The notes: generated by a model from the sequence alone, not told the origin. A DNA stretch of 12,258 nt from Desulfobulbaceae bacterium (GCA_027067035.1 JAMOMO010000178.1:1-12258); one strand, 5' to 3'. Shown: positions 1 to 7,864, counted from the first letter of the stretch. Made by a program: numbers and translations.

Positions 1-918
<918 letters not shown>

Positions 919-995
919 AAGCTTTTTTGAAACGTGCTGATGCACCCCGTTTCATTCCGTGGTTGATTTTTTATAAAGGACTGTTGTTGTCCCGG

Positions 996-2264
996 TTATG
1001 ATTTCTGCGCGGGAGAAAGTATTTCCAGTAAATCAGAAGACAGTGAGTCGGAAACAGCAATCTCCTGCTGCTCCTGAGTCTCCATGTTTCTGAGAACTGC
1101 TGCTCCCTGTTCCAGTTCGTTTTCTCCAATGATCAGGACATAGCGGGCATGTGCCTTGTTTGCCTGTTTCATCTGACTCTTCAGGCTGCGGCCTTCATGG
1201 TCCATGGCAGTGAGGAGCCCGGTACGGCGCAGTGTGTGGGCCAGGGGAAATGCAAATTCGGATGCCTTTTCACCAAGTCCCGCCACAAAGATATCGATCC
1301 GGTCACTCTCTTCAGCCTTTTCCTCCTGCTGCTGCAGAAGCAGAACAATACGTTCAAGCCCCATGGCAAAACCGATTCCAGGCACCTTAGGACCGCCGAG
1401 TTTTTCAACCAGCCCGTCATAACGGCCACCGGCACCGACCGCCGCCTGGGCACCGAGATCCCGGGTGATAAACTCAAAGGTGGTACGGCTGTAGTAATCA
1501 AGGCCGCGGACCATGAACTTGTTGAGGCTGTACTGCACGTTCAGCTGCTGCAGACCATCCTGTACCGCCTGAAAGTGCTCACCGCACTCTTCACAGAGGT
1601 GTTCCTGGATGGATGGCGCTTCTTCGACCTGTTCCCTGCATGTGGGGTTTTTACAGTCAAGCACCCGCAGAGGGTTGGTCCTGCTGCGTCGTGCACAGTC
1701 TTCACAGAGCGACTCTTTACGATCTTCAATAAAATCGAGCAGTGCCTCGCGGAATCCGGGACGACATACGGGACAGCCGAGAGAGTTCATCTCCAGGCTC
1801 ACGGTGATGCCGAGCTCTTCAAGGAGCATGGCTCCCATGGCCATGAGTTCTGCGTCCACCCGGGGATTCGGGGTGCCGAGCACCTCCACATCCATCTGGT
1901 GAAACTGCCTGAGGCGCCCCTTCTGTGGGCGTTCATGTCGAAACATCGGGCCGATGGTAAAGAGGCGCTGAATGGGTTTCTGGACATGGAGTCCATGCTG
2001 GATGTAGGCACGAAGCAGGGAGGCGGTTGCCTCCGGACGCATGGTGATCTGCTTGTCGACAAAGGTGTACATCTCCTTTTCAACAATATCGGTTGCTTCA
2101 CCAATGGATCTGGCGAAGAGTTCAGTCTTCTCCAGTATGGGCATGCGGATTTCGTTGAAGTTGAAACGGGCAAAAATATCACGGGCAGTCTCTTCCACCT
2201 TCTGCCACAACTCAACCTCACCGGGTACGATATCTTTAAAGCCGTTCAGGGCCTTTATTTTCAC
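996..2264 (-). CDS. hisS: Histidyl-tRNA synthetase
   Basis: Class II synthetase that charges tRNA(His) with histidine; 422 residues, the usual bacterial length. Visible signatures: MRPEATASLLRAY at 75-87; motif 2 at 100-125 (FRHERPQKGRLRQFHQMD); HisA loop GLDYYSRTTFEF at 254-265; HisB AGGRYDGL at 278-285; motif 3 GFAMGLERIVLL at 298-309; anticodon-binding domain from about 325 to the end. Between 164 and 227 eight cysteines sit in four pairs (CPVC, CEDC, CKNPTC, CEEC), where E. coli HisRS mostly has Ser, Asp or Glu; zinc binding there is plausible. The start is GTG at 2264, because a GGAGGA lies 6 nt upstream and the protein then begins VKIKALNGFKDI, as in relatives. The frame stays open for 23 more codons upstream, but that stretch contains the promoter and is not HisRS-like. 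It is the first gene of a likely hisS-aspS operon. Confidence 0.98.
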   Translation of the reverse strand: MKIKALNGFKDIVPGEVELWQKVEETARDIFARFNFNEIRMPILEKTELFARSIGEATDIVEKEMYTFVDKQITMRPEATASLLRAYIQHGLHVQKPIQRLFTIGPMFRHERPQKGRLRQFHQMDVEVLGTPNPRVDAELMAMGAMLLEELGITVSLEMNSLGCPVCRPGFREALLDFIEDRKESLCEDCARRSRTNPLRVLDCKNPTCREQVEEAPSIQEHLCEECGEHFQAVQDGLQQLNVQYSLNKFMVRGLDYYSRTTFEFITRDLGAQAAVGAGGRYDGLVEKLGGPKVPGIGFAMGLERIVLLLQQQEEKAEESDRIDIFVAGLGEKASEFAFPLAHTLRRTGLLTAMDHEGRSLKSQMKQANKAHARYVLIIGENELEQGAAVLRNMETQEQQEIAVSDSLSSDLLEILSPAQKS

Positions 2265-2270
2265 TGCAGT

Positions 2271-2276
2271 TCCTCC
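2271..2276 (-). promoter_or_regulatory. Ribosome binding site of hisS
   Basis: GGAGGA on the minus strand, six bases before GTG at 2264. This site decides the start in favour of GTG over the upstream extension of the frame. Confidence 0.85.
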
Positions 2277-2305
2277 GGAAAAATTCGTTATCAAAAAAGG
2301 ATAAA

Positions 2306-2333
2306 ATAAAACGCAATTACAGTAAAATGTCAA
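2306..2333 (-). promoter_or_regulatory. Sigma70-like promoter for hisS-aspS
   Basis: On the minus strand a perfect TTGACA (2333 to 2328) is followed after 16 bp by TTTTAT (2311 to 2306), a 4/6 match to the -10 box. A start site near 2298 would give a leader of about 35 nt, with no room for a T-box or long attenuator. It is judged by eye only. Confidence 0.55.
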
Positions 2334-2449
2334 GAAGATGCGGGTCCATTGGCCAAAAATCGTGTTTTCTGTGTGGATTCAGGTGATTTTGTGAGCCGTT
2401 GCCGGGCTGTGGAATTGCTGTTCTCTTTTTTTGAATGCAGCCATGTTCC

Positions 2450-2478
2450 TTGACAAACAGAGGCAAGCAAGTCATTAT
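2450..2478 (+). promoter_or_regulatory. Candidate upstream promoter for pcnB
   Basis: Perfect TTGACA at 2450-2455, a 17-bp spacer, then CATTAT at 2473-2478 (4/6 match to TATAAT). It would start transcription near 2485, about 130 bp before the pcnB ATG. Confidence 0.4.
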
Positions 2479-2500
2479 CGTATGCCAGAACAGTACGCAG

Positions 2501-2529
2501 TATACAGCCATACCTTTTGTACATATAAT
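2501..2529 (+). promoter_or_regulatory. Candidate proximal promoter for pcnB
   Basis: TATACA at 2501-2506 (4/6 match to TTGACA), a 17-bp spacer and a perfect TATAAT at 2524-2529. A start near 2536 would give a leader of about 80 nt. The surrounding 2500-2555 stretch is AT-rich, and a second weaker pair, TTGATA (2530-2535) and TATACT (2551-2556), overlaps it with a short 15-bp spacer. No other gene is visible in the 351-bp region 2265-2615. Confidence 0.45.
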
Positions 2530-2615
2530 TTGATAAAATCAGCGTACTATTATACTTGTTGCCATGTATTCGTCACGGATTCAGGCATACTTCAAAAGAT
2601 CATTCTCACCTGCCC

Positions 2616-3959
2616 ATGACTTTTTCCAGCACACCCCGGATCATCACCAGTGATGAGCATCCCATCCGGCATCATATGATAGATAAAGATGCCATGAAGG
2701 TGCTTCGTGTCCTGCGGGATAACGGCTATGCCGGTTATCTGGTGGGTGGCGGGGTGCGTGACCTCTATCTTGGCAAGTCTCCCAAGGACTTTGACATTTC
2801 CACCGATGCCCGGCCCGGTCAGATCCGGAAACTCTTTCGTAACAGCCGCACCATCGGCAGGCGTTTCAGGCTGGTGCAGGTCTTCTTTCACGGCAAGGAG
2901 ATTGAGGTTTCAACCCTTCGTTCCCTCAGTGAATTTGACATTGACGGCCCTGAGGTTGTCCTTGCTCCCAATAACACCTACGGCAGTCTTGCCGAAGATG
3001 CCCAGCGTCGGGATCTCACCGTGAACGGACTCTTTTATGAGATTGAGAATGATACAATCATCGATTATGTCGGTGGTATTGAAGATCTTGATCATTCAGT
3101 TGTCCAGTTTGTTGGGGAGCCGGAACGTCGTATCACCAGGGACCCGGTGCGCATGTTGCGTGCCATCAGGCATGCGGGAAGGCTTGGCTTTTCCATTGCC
3201 CCTGCGAGCTGGGAGGCAATCTGTGTCAATCATGAAAAACTCAGCCTCTGTCCTCCTTCCAGAATCAGAGATGAGTTCTTCAAGGATCTGCACAGTGCCG
3301 CCCTGGCGGACTGGCTTGAACTGGCCCTTGATTCAGAGCTGTTTTTTGATATCTTCGGCTTGTACAGGAGGGTGCTTTTTCAAAAAGCGGGGAGCAAAGA
3401 GCTGCCGTACAAGGAGCAGCTTCTTGCTCTGGTGAAGGTCATAGACCGGATTTCACTGCTGGCGAAAGAGTCGGGAAAGAGGGCCCTGAGAAACGAGTTT
3501 CTGCTGGCCCTTATTCTTGTTCCCTGGGCAAATGCACGTTTTGATCTGGTGCATCAGAATCTCAAAGGTGCTGCAGCGTTCAAGTTTTCCAAAATTCTGC
3601 GTGAAGAGCTGGATGAAAAGCTTGGGGTTCAGCTGAATCTGCGGCGATCCATCCGGCAGGAGATGGTGACATTACTTGCCAGCCTGCCCCAGTTTCTGGC
3701 ATATCATGAAAACAATTCCTGGCCAAAATGGATCAGGAAGAAAAGCTACTTTAAATCCTGCTCACTGTTCTGTGAACTCTACGCCGAGGCCGTCACCGGT
3801 GGTGATGAGACTGATCTGCATCTGATGCCCGTGAAACAGGAGGCCCGCCATTCCACTACCGCGAAATCCTCCCGTTCCAAAGGGCGCGGACGCCGCCGCA
3901 AGGGCTACAATCCGGCATTTTCATCAAAAAAGAAAGGCGTCTTCGGCCTCAAAAAATAA
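2616..3959 (+). CDS. pcnB: Poly(A) polymerase I (class II nucleotidyltransferase superfamily)
   Basis: Adds 3' poly(A) tails to RNA, which promotes exonucleolytic decay. The 447-residue protein has the head domain signature YLVGGGVRDLYLG at 41-53, the metal-binding KDFDIST at 57-63 (Asp58, Asp60), GRRFRLVQVFF at 81-91, RRDLTVNGLFY at 131-141 and RDPVRMLRAIRHAGRLGF at 175-192. Two features favour poly(A) polymerase over the related CCA-adding enzyme: the RRFRL stretch after the active site, and a long Lys/Arg-rich tail (about 412-447) like the RNA-binding tail of E. coli PcnB. ATG at 2616 is chosen because the conserved part starts soon after (EHPIRHHMI). No clear Shine-Dalgarno precedes it; a TTG at 2556 and an ATG at 2676 are less likely alternatives. 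It is divergent from hisS and convergent with the chemoreceptor gene. A CCA-adding function cannot be fully excluded. Confidence 0.88.
   Translation: MTFSSTPRIITSDEHPIRHHMIDKDAMKVLRVLRDNGYAGYLVGGGVRDLYLGKSPKDFDISTDARPGQIRKLFRNSRTIGRRFRLVQVFFHGKEIEVSTLRSLSEFDIDGPEVVLAPNNTYGSLAEDAQRRDLTVNGLFYEIENDTIIDYVGGIEDLDHSVVQFVGEPERRITRDPVRMLRAIRHAGRLGFSIAPASWEAICVNHEKLSLCPPSRIRDEFFKDLHSAALADWLELALDSELFFDIFGLYRRVLFQKAGSKELPYKEQLLALVKVIDRISLLAKESGKRALRNEFLLALILVPWANARFDLVHQNLKGAAAFKFSKILREELDEKLGVQLNLRRSIRQEMVTLLASLPQFLAYHENNSWPKWIRKKSYFKSCSLFCELYAEAVTGGDETDLHLMPVKQEARHSTTAKSSRSKGRGRRRKGYNPAFSSKKKGVFGLKK
3925..3949 (-). terminator. Possible intrinsic terminator of the chemoreceptor gene, inside the pcnB 3' end
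   Basis: Read on the minus strand, AGGC (3949-3946) and GCCT (3938-3935) can form a short stem with a 7-nt loop, followed directly by a T-rich run (TTTCTTTTTTG). It lies 15 bp past the chemoreceptor stop codon and within the last codons of pcnB. The stem is only 4 bp, so the call is tentative. Confidence 0.35.
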
Positions 3960-3969
3960 GGCTTTATTT
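3954..3969. repeat. Inverted repeat containing both convergent stop codons
   Basis: AAATAA (3954-3959) and TTATTT (3964-3969) are perfect inverted arms around the 4-bp spacer GGCT. The left arm ends in the pcnB stop TAA and the right arm begins with the complement of the chemoreceptor stop. The AT-only stem is weak; it may be coincidence or part of a bidirectional 3' end. Confidence 0.5.
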
Positions 3970-6399
3970 CACACCCTTGCTTCTCAGAAAGGGGACGTAC
4001 CTGGTATCAGTTTTTTTGATATGATTGACGAGCCAGTCCTTGAGAAATTCCATCAGCTCAATGGAAATATCTGTTTTTCCGCTCTTGAACTGGGCTTGAA
4101 AATCCACCAGCTGGGATACCAGTTTGCTGTGGACCTGAACATGGGCTTCCGTCTCTTCATAACCGTGTTCTGTAAAGAGATCCTCCTCAAAGCCAAAGTG
4201 GGTTTTGGTGTAATCGATCAGCTGGTTGAGGACCGTTCCTATTTCCGATTCCGGTGCAGCTGAGCTCATCTGCCGATGCAGTTCGTTGATCAGATCAATG
4301 AGCACCTTGTGCTGGTCATCAATACAGTTCAGTCCTACGGAAAGATTGGCGTTCCAGCGCAGGAGCGGACCCGTGCTGGCAGCCGCATTCCTGCTGCCGT
4401 GCGCCCTTGCGGTCTCTCCAAGATTAAAGCGACCCGTTTCCCGACTGATGGTGTCGGCGATATTTTTCAAATGTTCCGCACTTCCCTGGAGGCGGATACT
4501 GCTTTCACGGGCCTCTTTGGAGACCTGGCTCACATCCACGATATCCCGGGCGATTTCCCCTGCCACCATTGAGGCCTGGGAGACATTTTCGTTTACTTCA
4601 CTGATGCCGTTGGCGGCGTCATTCACGTTGGAAGAGATGTCTGATGCTGTGCTGGACTGTTCCTCCACTGCCGTGGCAATGGTGGAGACGATATCGTTGA
4701 CACTGTCGATCACGGTACTGATCTCAGTAATTTCAGTGACTGTTTCGTCCGTTGAGGACTGAATGGATTCGATCTTGTTTTTAATTTCGCCGGTGGCTTC
4801 AGCTGTCTGTTTTGCCAGCTCCTTGATCTCATTGGCAACAACGGCAAAACCCTTTCCGGCCTCTCCTGCGCGGGCAGCTTCTATGGTTGCATTCAGGGCA
4901 AGCAGGTTGGTCTGCTCTGATATTTCGGTGATAACCTCTGTGACTTTGCTGATTTCACGCGCCGCCTTACCCAGTTGATTTACCTTTTCTGATGAGCTTC
5001 TGGCATAGGCCACGGCCTCACCTGTCATGCTGTTTGCCTTTTCCGTGTTGGCGGCAATTCCCTGAATGGCGGAAGACATCTCCTCCATGGCATTGGCCAT
5101 CACATTCACGTTCTGGGCTGCCTGCTCACTTGCCATGGTCACTGTTCCCATGTTGGCGGACATCTCTTCTGTGGCAGCGGCCACGGTGTCGGCTTTGGCT
5201 GCGGACTGTTCAGCTCCGCCTGTCATATCCTCGGCGGCCAGTGCCAGTTCGGTGGAGGTGGCTGAGAGAGATCTTCCCTCGGTCACGATGTTACCGATCA
5301 GGCGGCGCAGATTGATTGTCATATCCTGCAGGGCGGACTGCAGGCTGCCGGGAACGGACTTGTCGCTTTTGCTTTCGCTTAAATCTCCATTTGCAATACG
5401 GGTGGCGAGCGCCACCATGGCTTCCGGTTCGCCACCGAGCAGTCTGAGGACGGATCTGGCATTGAGAAGCAGCATTGTAAGCAGAAGAATAAATCCCACG
5501 ATGGAGCCCACAATGAAGAGGTTTCTGGTGCGGCTGCTGAGACTGTTACTCATTGCGGTGATATCGGCAACAGTTTTCCCGGCATTTTCTGCAAGCTGTT
5601 CCTTTACGTGGAGAACGACCTCTTTCAGATCATCTCTGATATCTTTGGCCTCTTTCCCCAGGATTGCATAGATCTGTTCAGAGTTGCTGTCAACCATGTC
5701 GTCAAATTCATCTTTGAGGTCTATGGCCTGCTCCCTTGCCTGGGTCATGTTGATGGCAAGGGTGACGCTTCCTATAACTTCACCATCGGATAATATGTCC
5801 TGGCTGAGGGTGAGGACGTTGGGGTCATCCATCCCCGCCTGAATGATTTTTGCAATATCTGGCTTCCCCTTGGGAAGCAGGGATTTCAGTTTGGCGTTTT
5901 TCCGGTTCAGGTATCGGGTGAGGGGGTGTTTGTCTTTATCGCGGTAGAAGAGGAAAACCACGTCAGGGTTGTTGTGAGCACTTCTGACATAACTGTTCAG
6001 GGCTGAAAAATCTCGGGTTAAGACACCGTTGGTTGCCACCAGTGCCAGAAGCTGCACAAGATCTTTCCCGCTCTGCCGTCGAATTGTGCGAAGACTCTGC
6101 TGCACTGATCCGGCCGTTTCCTCAAGTGCCGCACTGGACGATTCCTCAAGGGTTGTGGCAGCCTCTTCCTGCATTGATTTCAGCTTGTTGTCAAGCTGTC
6201 TGGAGAGCTCGTTGAGGTCACTGACAATGGTTTTGTTGATGGTGTTAAAGGATTCAGTAACTTTTGTGTTGAGCTGACTGCTGCTGCTGGTCTGCATGAT
6301 GACCGTGAAGGCCACTGCGCTGATAATCATTACTAAAAGTGCTGCGGCCACTGGTGCGATAAGCTTGAAGCGAAAGCTTTTAACTATGGAACCTTTCAT
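3964..6399 (-). CDS. Methyl-accepting chemotaxis protein with C-terminal hemerythrin domain (DcrH-like)
   Basis: Membrane chemoreceptor that should signal to CheA/CheW. Of 811 residues: TM helix 1 at about 12-34; periplasmic sensor region 35-292, largely helical, with a possible Cache/PAS-like core around 120-220; TM helix 2 at 293-313; HAMP from about 314 to 365 (LATRIANGDLS); long coiled-coil signalling domain 370-650 with the hairpin core NLLALNATIEAARAGE at 498-513. Residues 680-805 form a bacteriohemerythrin with all seven di-iron ligands in place: His697 (DDQHK), His734 and Glu738 (HFGFEE), His753 and His757 (HVQVH), His793 and Asp798 (HIKKTD). Hemerythrin binds O2 at a di-iron site, and DcrH of Desulfovibrio vulgaris has the same architecture. 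This domain should lie in the cytoplasm. The start is ATG 6399, with GGAGG 6 nt upstream; the frame opens five codons earlier. It is transcribed divergently from the hydrogenase operon. The ligand sensed by the periplasmic part is unknown. Confidence 0.95.
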   Translation of the reverse strand: MKGSIVKSFRFKLIAPVAAALLVMIISAVAFTVIMQTSSSSQLNTKVTESFNTINKTIVSDLNELSRQLDNKLKSMQEEAATTLEESSSAALEETAGSVQQSLRTIRRQSGKDLVQLLALVATNGVLTRDFSALNSYVRSAHNNPDVVFLFYRDKDKHPLTRYLNRKNAKLKSLLPKGKPDIAKIIQAGMDDPNVLTLSQDILSDGEVIGSVTLAINMTQAREQAIDLKDEFDDMVDSNSEQIYAILGKEAKDIRDDLKEVVLHVKEQLAENAGKTVADITAMSNSLSSRTRNLFIVGSIVGFILLLTMLLLNARSVLRLLGGEPEAMVALATRIANGDLSESKSDKSVPGSLQSALQDMTINLRRLIGNIVTEGRSLSATSTELALAAEDMTGGAEQSAAKADTVAAATEEMSANMGTVTMASEQAAQNVNVMANAMEEMSSAIQGIAANTEKANSMTGEAVAYARSSSEKVNQLGKAAREISKVTEVITEISEQTNLLALNATIEAARAGEAGKGFAVVANEIKELAKQTAEATGEIKNKIESIQSSTDETVTEITEISTVIDSVNDIVSTIATAVEEQSSTASDISSNVNDAANGISEVNENVSQASMVAGEIARDIVDVSQVSKEARESSIRLQGSAEHLKNIADTISRETGRFNLGETARAHGSRNAAASTGPLLRWNANLSVGLNCIDDQHKVLIDLINELHRQMSSAAPESEIGTVLNQLIDYTKTHFGFEEDLFTEHGYEETEAHVQVHSKLVSQLVDFQAQFKSGKTDISIELMEFLKDWLVNHIKKTDTRYVPFLRSKGVK

Positions 6400-6405
6400 A
6401 CTTTT

Positions 6406-6410
6406 CCTCC
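6406..6410 (-). promoter_or_regulatory. Ribosome binding site of the chemoreceptor gene
   Basis: GGAGG on the minus strand, six bases before ATG 6399. It rules out the in-frame ATG at 6414, which would lie upstream of this site. Confidence 0.8.
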
Positions 6411-6436
6411 ACACAGATTCAGGGATCGAGTCGTAT

Positions 6437-6450
6437 TAATCTATAGAATA
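6437..6450. repeat. Near-palindrome in the chemoreceptor upstream region
   Basis: TAATCTATAGAATA is a 14-bp near-perfect palindrome (6 of 7 pairs) centred on TCTATAGA. It lies 38 bp upstream of the chemoreceptor start, where an operator or -10 region could be. AT-rich palindromes of this size can arise by chance. Confidence 0.3.
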
Positions 6451-6511
6451 TCATAAATGGAAAAGAGAAGAAAAGTTTTTGGACAAAAAGTGTTTTTTCT
6501 TTTTAACCGTC

Positions 6512-6546
6512 TCCTAACATAAATAAAACTTATAGTTATCCTAACA
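6512..6546. repeat. Direct repeat TCCTAACA, 27 bp apart
   Basis: TCCTAACA occurs at 6512-6519 and again at 6539-6546, start to start 27 bp. It lies midway between the divergent genes and may mark paired regulator sites. I do not recognise it as the site of a known regulator. Confidence 0.4.
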
Positions 6547-6551
6547 ACTAT
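6532..6551. repeat. Inverted repeat ATAGTT-N8-AACTAT, operator candidate
   Basis: Perfect 6-bp inverted arms at 6532-6537 and 6546-6551 with an 8-bp spacer, a layout usual for dimeric regulators. It overlaps the second TCCTAACA copy and a TATAGT -10-like box at 6531-6536. It is not an FNR, Rex or HcpR consensus as I know them. Confidence 0.4.
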
Positions 6552-6718
6552 TGTCCCGTGTTGTCTTTTTTTTGTGGTATTTGATGTGGAGTACCGATAT
6601 ACTTTTCAGGAGAATGGTGTGGTGTGGAGCGTTTCGTCTTAAAAGGGCCGGGAATCCCCTTTCAGGTCCGGTTTGCCAGCGACGAATGACCCTTGTGGAT
6701 CATAAAAAAGGGGTGATT

Positions 6719-6724
6719 GAGGAG
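6719..6724 (+). promoter_or_regulatory. Ribosome binding site of the hydrogenase small subunit gene
   Basis: GAGGAG is followed directly by ATGATGATG. The third ATG (6731) has the best spacing, six bases; the first (6725) would abut the site. The choice changes the protein by at most two residues. Confidence 0.7.
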
Positions 6725-6730
6725 ATGATG

Positions 6731-7801
6731 ATGGAAGAGCAGGCAGGGATGGTGAAGTTGAGTTCCAGTGTCAGCAGGCGTGGTTTTCTGAAAGGATGCA
6801 GCCTGGCTGCGGCAGCACTTGGTCTTTCCGAGGCCATGATCCCCAAACTTCTTGAGGCCGCGGAATCGGCGCAGCGGCCCACTGTTATCTGGCTTCATTT
6901 TCAGGAATGTACCGGGTGTACTGAGAGCCTTCTCCGTGGTTCTCATCCGGATATAGGTCGTTTGATTCTTGATATTATCTCACTGGATTACCATGAAACC
7001 ATCATGGTTCCATCCGGGCACCAGGCGGAAAAAAGTCTCCATGACTCGGTGGAAAAGAATTCCGGTAAATTTATTCTGGTTGTGGAAGGTGCCATTCCCA
7101 CGGCTGAAAACGGGAACTTCTGTAAGATTGCAGGCCGTACTGCCATGGATATTCTGGCAGAGGTCGGTCCCAGGGCGGCAGCGGTTATTGCCCTTGGTAC
7201 CTGTGCCTCTTTCGGTGGTATTCAGGCAGCGGCACCCAATCCCACCGGGGCGAAAGGTGTCCAGGAACTTCTCTCCGGAGTACCCATTGTGAATATTTCC
7301 GGATGTCCTCCCAACCCTGTGACCTTTCTTGGCACAGTTCTGCACTATCTGACCTTCAAGCGGCTCCCCAACTGTGACAAGATGGGAAGACCGCTCTTCG
7401 CCTATGGCCGCAGGATTCATGATCATTGTGAGCGCCGGGCCCATTTTGATGAGGGACGTTTTGCCGAAGAGTTTGGTGATCATGGCCATAAAAACGGCTA
7501 CTGCCTCTATAAGGTGGGCTGTAAAGGACCTGAAACATTCTCCAACTGTCCGGCGGCAAGATTCAATGATGTAGACGTGTGGCCCGTTTCTGTCGGTCAC
7601 GGCTGTGTGGGTTGTACTGAACCAGACTTCTGGGACACCATGACCCCCTTCTATGAGAGACTGCCGGAGGTGGCAATTCCCGGCACCGGAATCATTGCCG
7701 ATGCTGATAGTGTCGGGAAGAAAATTCTTGGTGTGGCGGCAGCAGGAGCAGCGATTCATGCCGCAGCGGGAATTATAAAGTCCAAGACTAAAAAGGGCTG
7801 A
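6731..7801 (+). CDS. hyaA: [NiFe] uptake hydrogenase small subunit, Tat-exported and membrane-anchored
   Basis: Electron-transfer subunit that takes electrons from the Ni-Fe site in the large subunit to the membrane. 356 residues. Tat signal SRRGFLK at 15-21, then a hydrophobic stretch, with possible cleavage near residue 48. Proximal [4Fe-4S] ligands: Cys60 and Cys63 (ECTGC), Cys158 (GTCASFGG), Cys192 (GCPPNP). Distal cluster: His230, Cys233, Cys258, Cys264. Medial [3Fe-4S]: Cys273, Cys292 and Cys295, with Pro285 in WPV. The extra cysteines of O2-tolerant enzymes are absent (Gly62 and Gly163 instead). The hydrophobic tail at about 328-349 (KKILGVAAAGAAIHAAAGII) should anchor the protein and contact the cytochrome b. 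Order small, large, cytochrome b is as in Wolinella HydABC and E. coli HyaABC; the cluster type is nearer the former. It is the first gene of the operon. The symbol is by analogy; hydA or hynB would be equally usable. Confidence 0.95.
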   Translation: MEEQAGMVKLSSSVSRRGFLKGCSLAAAALGLSEAMIPKLLEAAESAQRPTVIWLHFQECTGCTESLLRGSHPDIGRLILDIISLDYHETIMVPSGHQAEKSLHDSVEKNSGKFILVVEGAIPTAENGNFCKIAGRTAMDILAEVGPRAAAVIALGTCASFGGIQAAAPNPTGAKGVQELLSGVPIVNISGCPPNPVTFLGTVLHYLTFKRLPNCDKMGRPLFAYGRRIHDHCERRAHFDEGRFAEEFGDHGHKNGYCLYKVGCKGPETFSNCPAARFNDVDVWPVSVGHGCVGCTEPDFWDTMTPFYERLPEVAIPGTGIIADADSVGKKILGVAAAGAAIHAAAGIIKSKTKKG

Positions 7802-7864
7802 AGAAGCTCTTTTCGGCAGAAAGACTGACTGAAGAACAAAGCTTAGCATATTGGAGAAGATACA

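Larger units (their letters stand above)
6411..6718. other. Divergent intergenic region between the chemoreceptor gene and the hydrogenase operon
   Basis: About 300 bp with no convincing gene. The left half (6421-6560) is AT-rich, with runs of A and T; the right half is more GC-balanced. The hydrogenase frame is open from 6551, but this stretch looks unlike any Tat signal and has no start with a Shine-Dalgarno. I found -10-like boxes, TATGAT on the minus strand (6455-6450) and TATAGT on the plus strand (6531-6536), but no matching -35 box at normal spacing and no sigma54 GG-N10-GC pattern. Promoters for both directions must lie here but cannot be fixed by eye. Confidence 0.6.

Noticed and set aside
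2265..2305. T-box or other long leader control upstream of hisS
   Set aside because: The leader predicted from the promoter is only about 35 nt, and no specifier or T-box sequence is visible.
1149..2309. 386-codon open frame on the plus strand opposite hisS
   Set aside because: It is the antisense shadow of hisS, with no family resemblance, no ribosome site, and a composition that follows the hisS codons.
2431..2619. 62-codon open frame in the hisS/pcnB intergenic region
   Set aside because: It runs through both candidate pcnB promoters, has no Shine-Dalgarno, and its translation shows no domain or signal.
6411..6718. Sigma54 or FliA (sigma28) promoter for the chemoreceptor or hydrogenase
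   Set aside because: I found neither a GG-N10-GC pair nor a TAAA-N15-GCCGATAA-like pattern on either strand.
6551..6724. N-terminal extension of the hydrogenase small subunit
   Set aside because: It would put about 60 unrelated residues before the Tat signal and starts at a TTG with no ribosome site; GAGGAG at 6719-6724 supports the later start.
6902..6922. O2-tolerant six-cysteine proximal cluster
   Set aside because: The motif reads ECTGC, not ECTCC, and the second extra position (163) is Gly.
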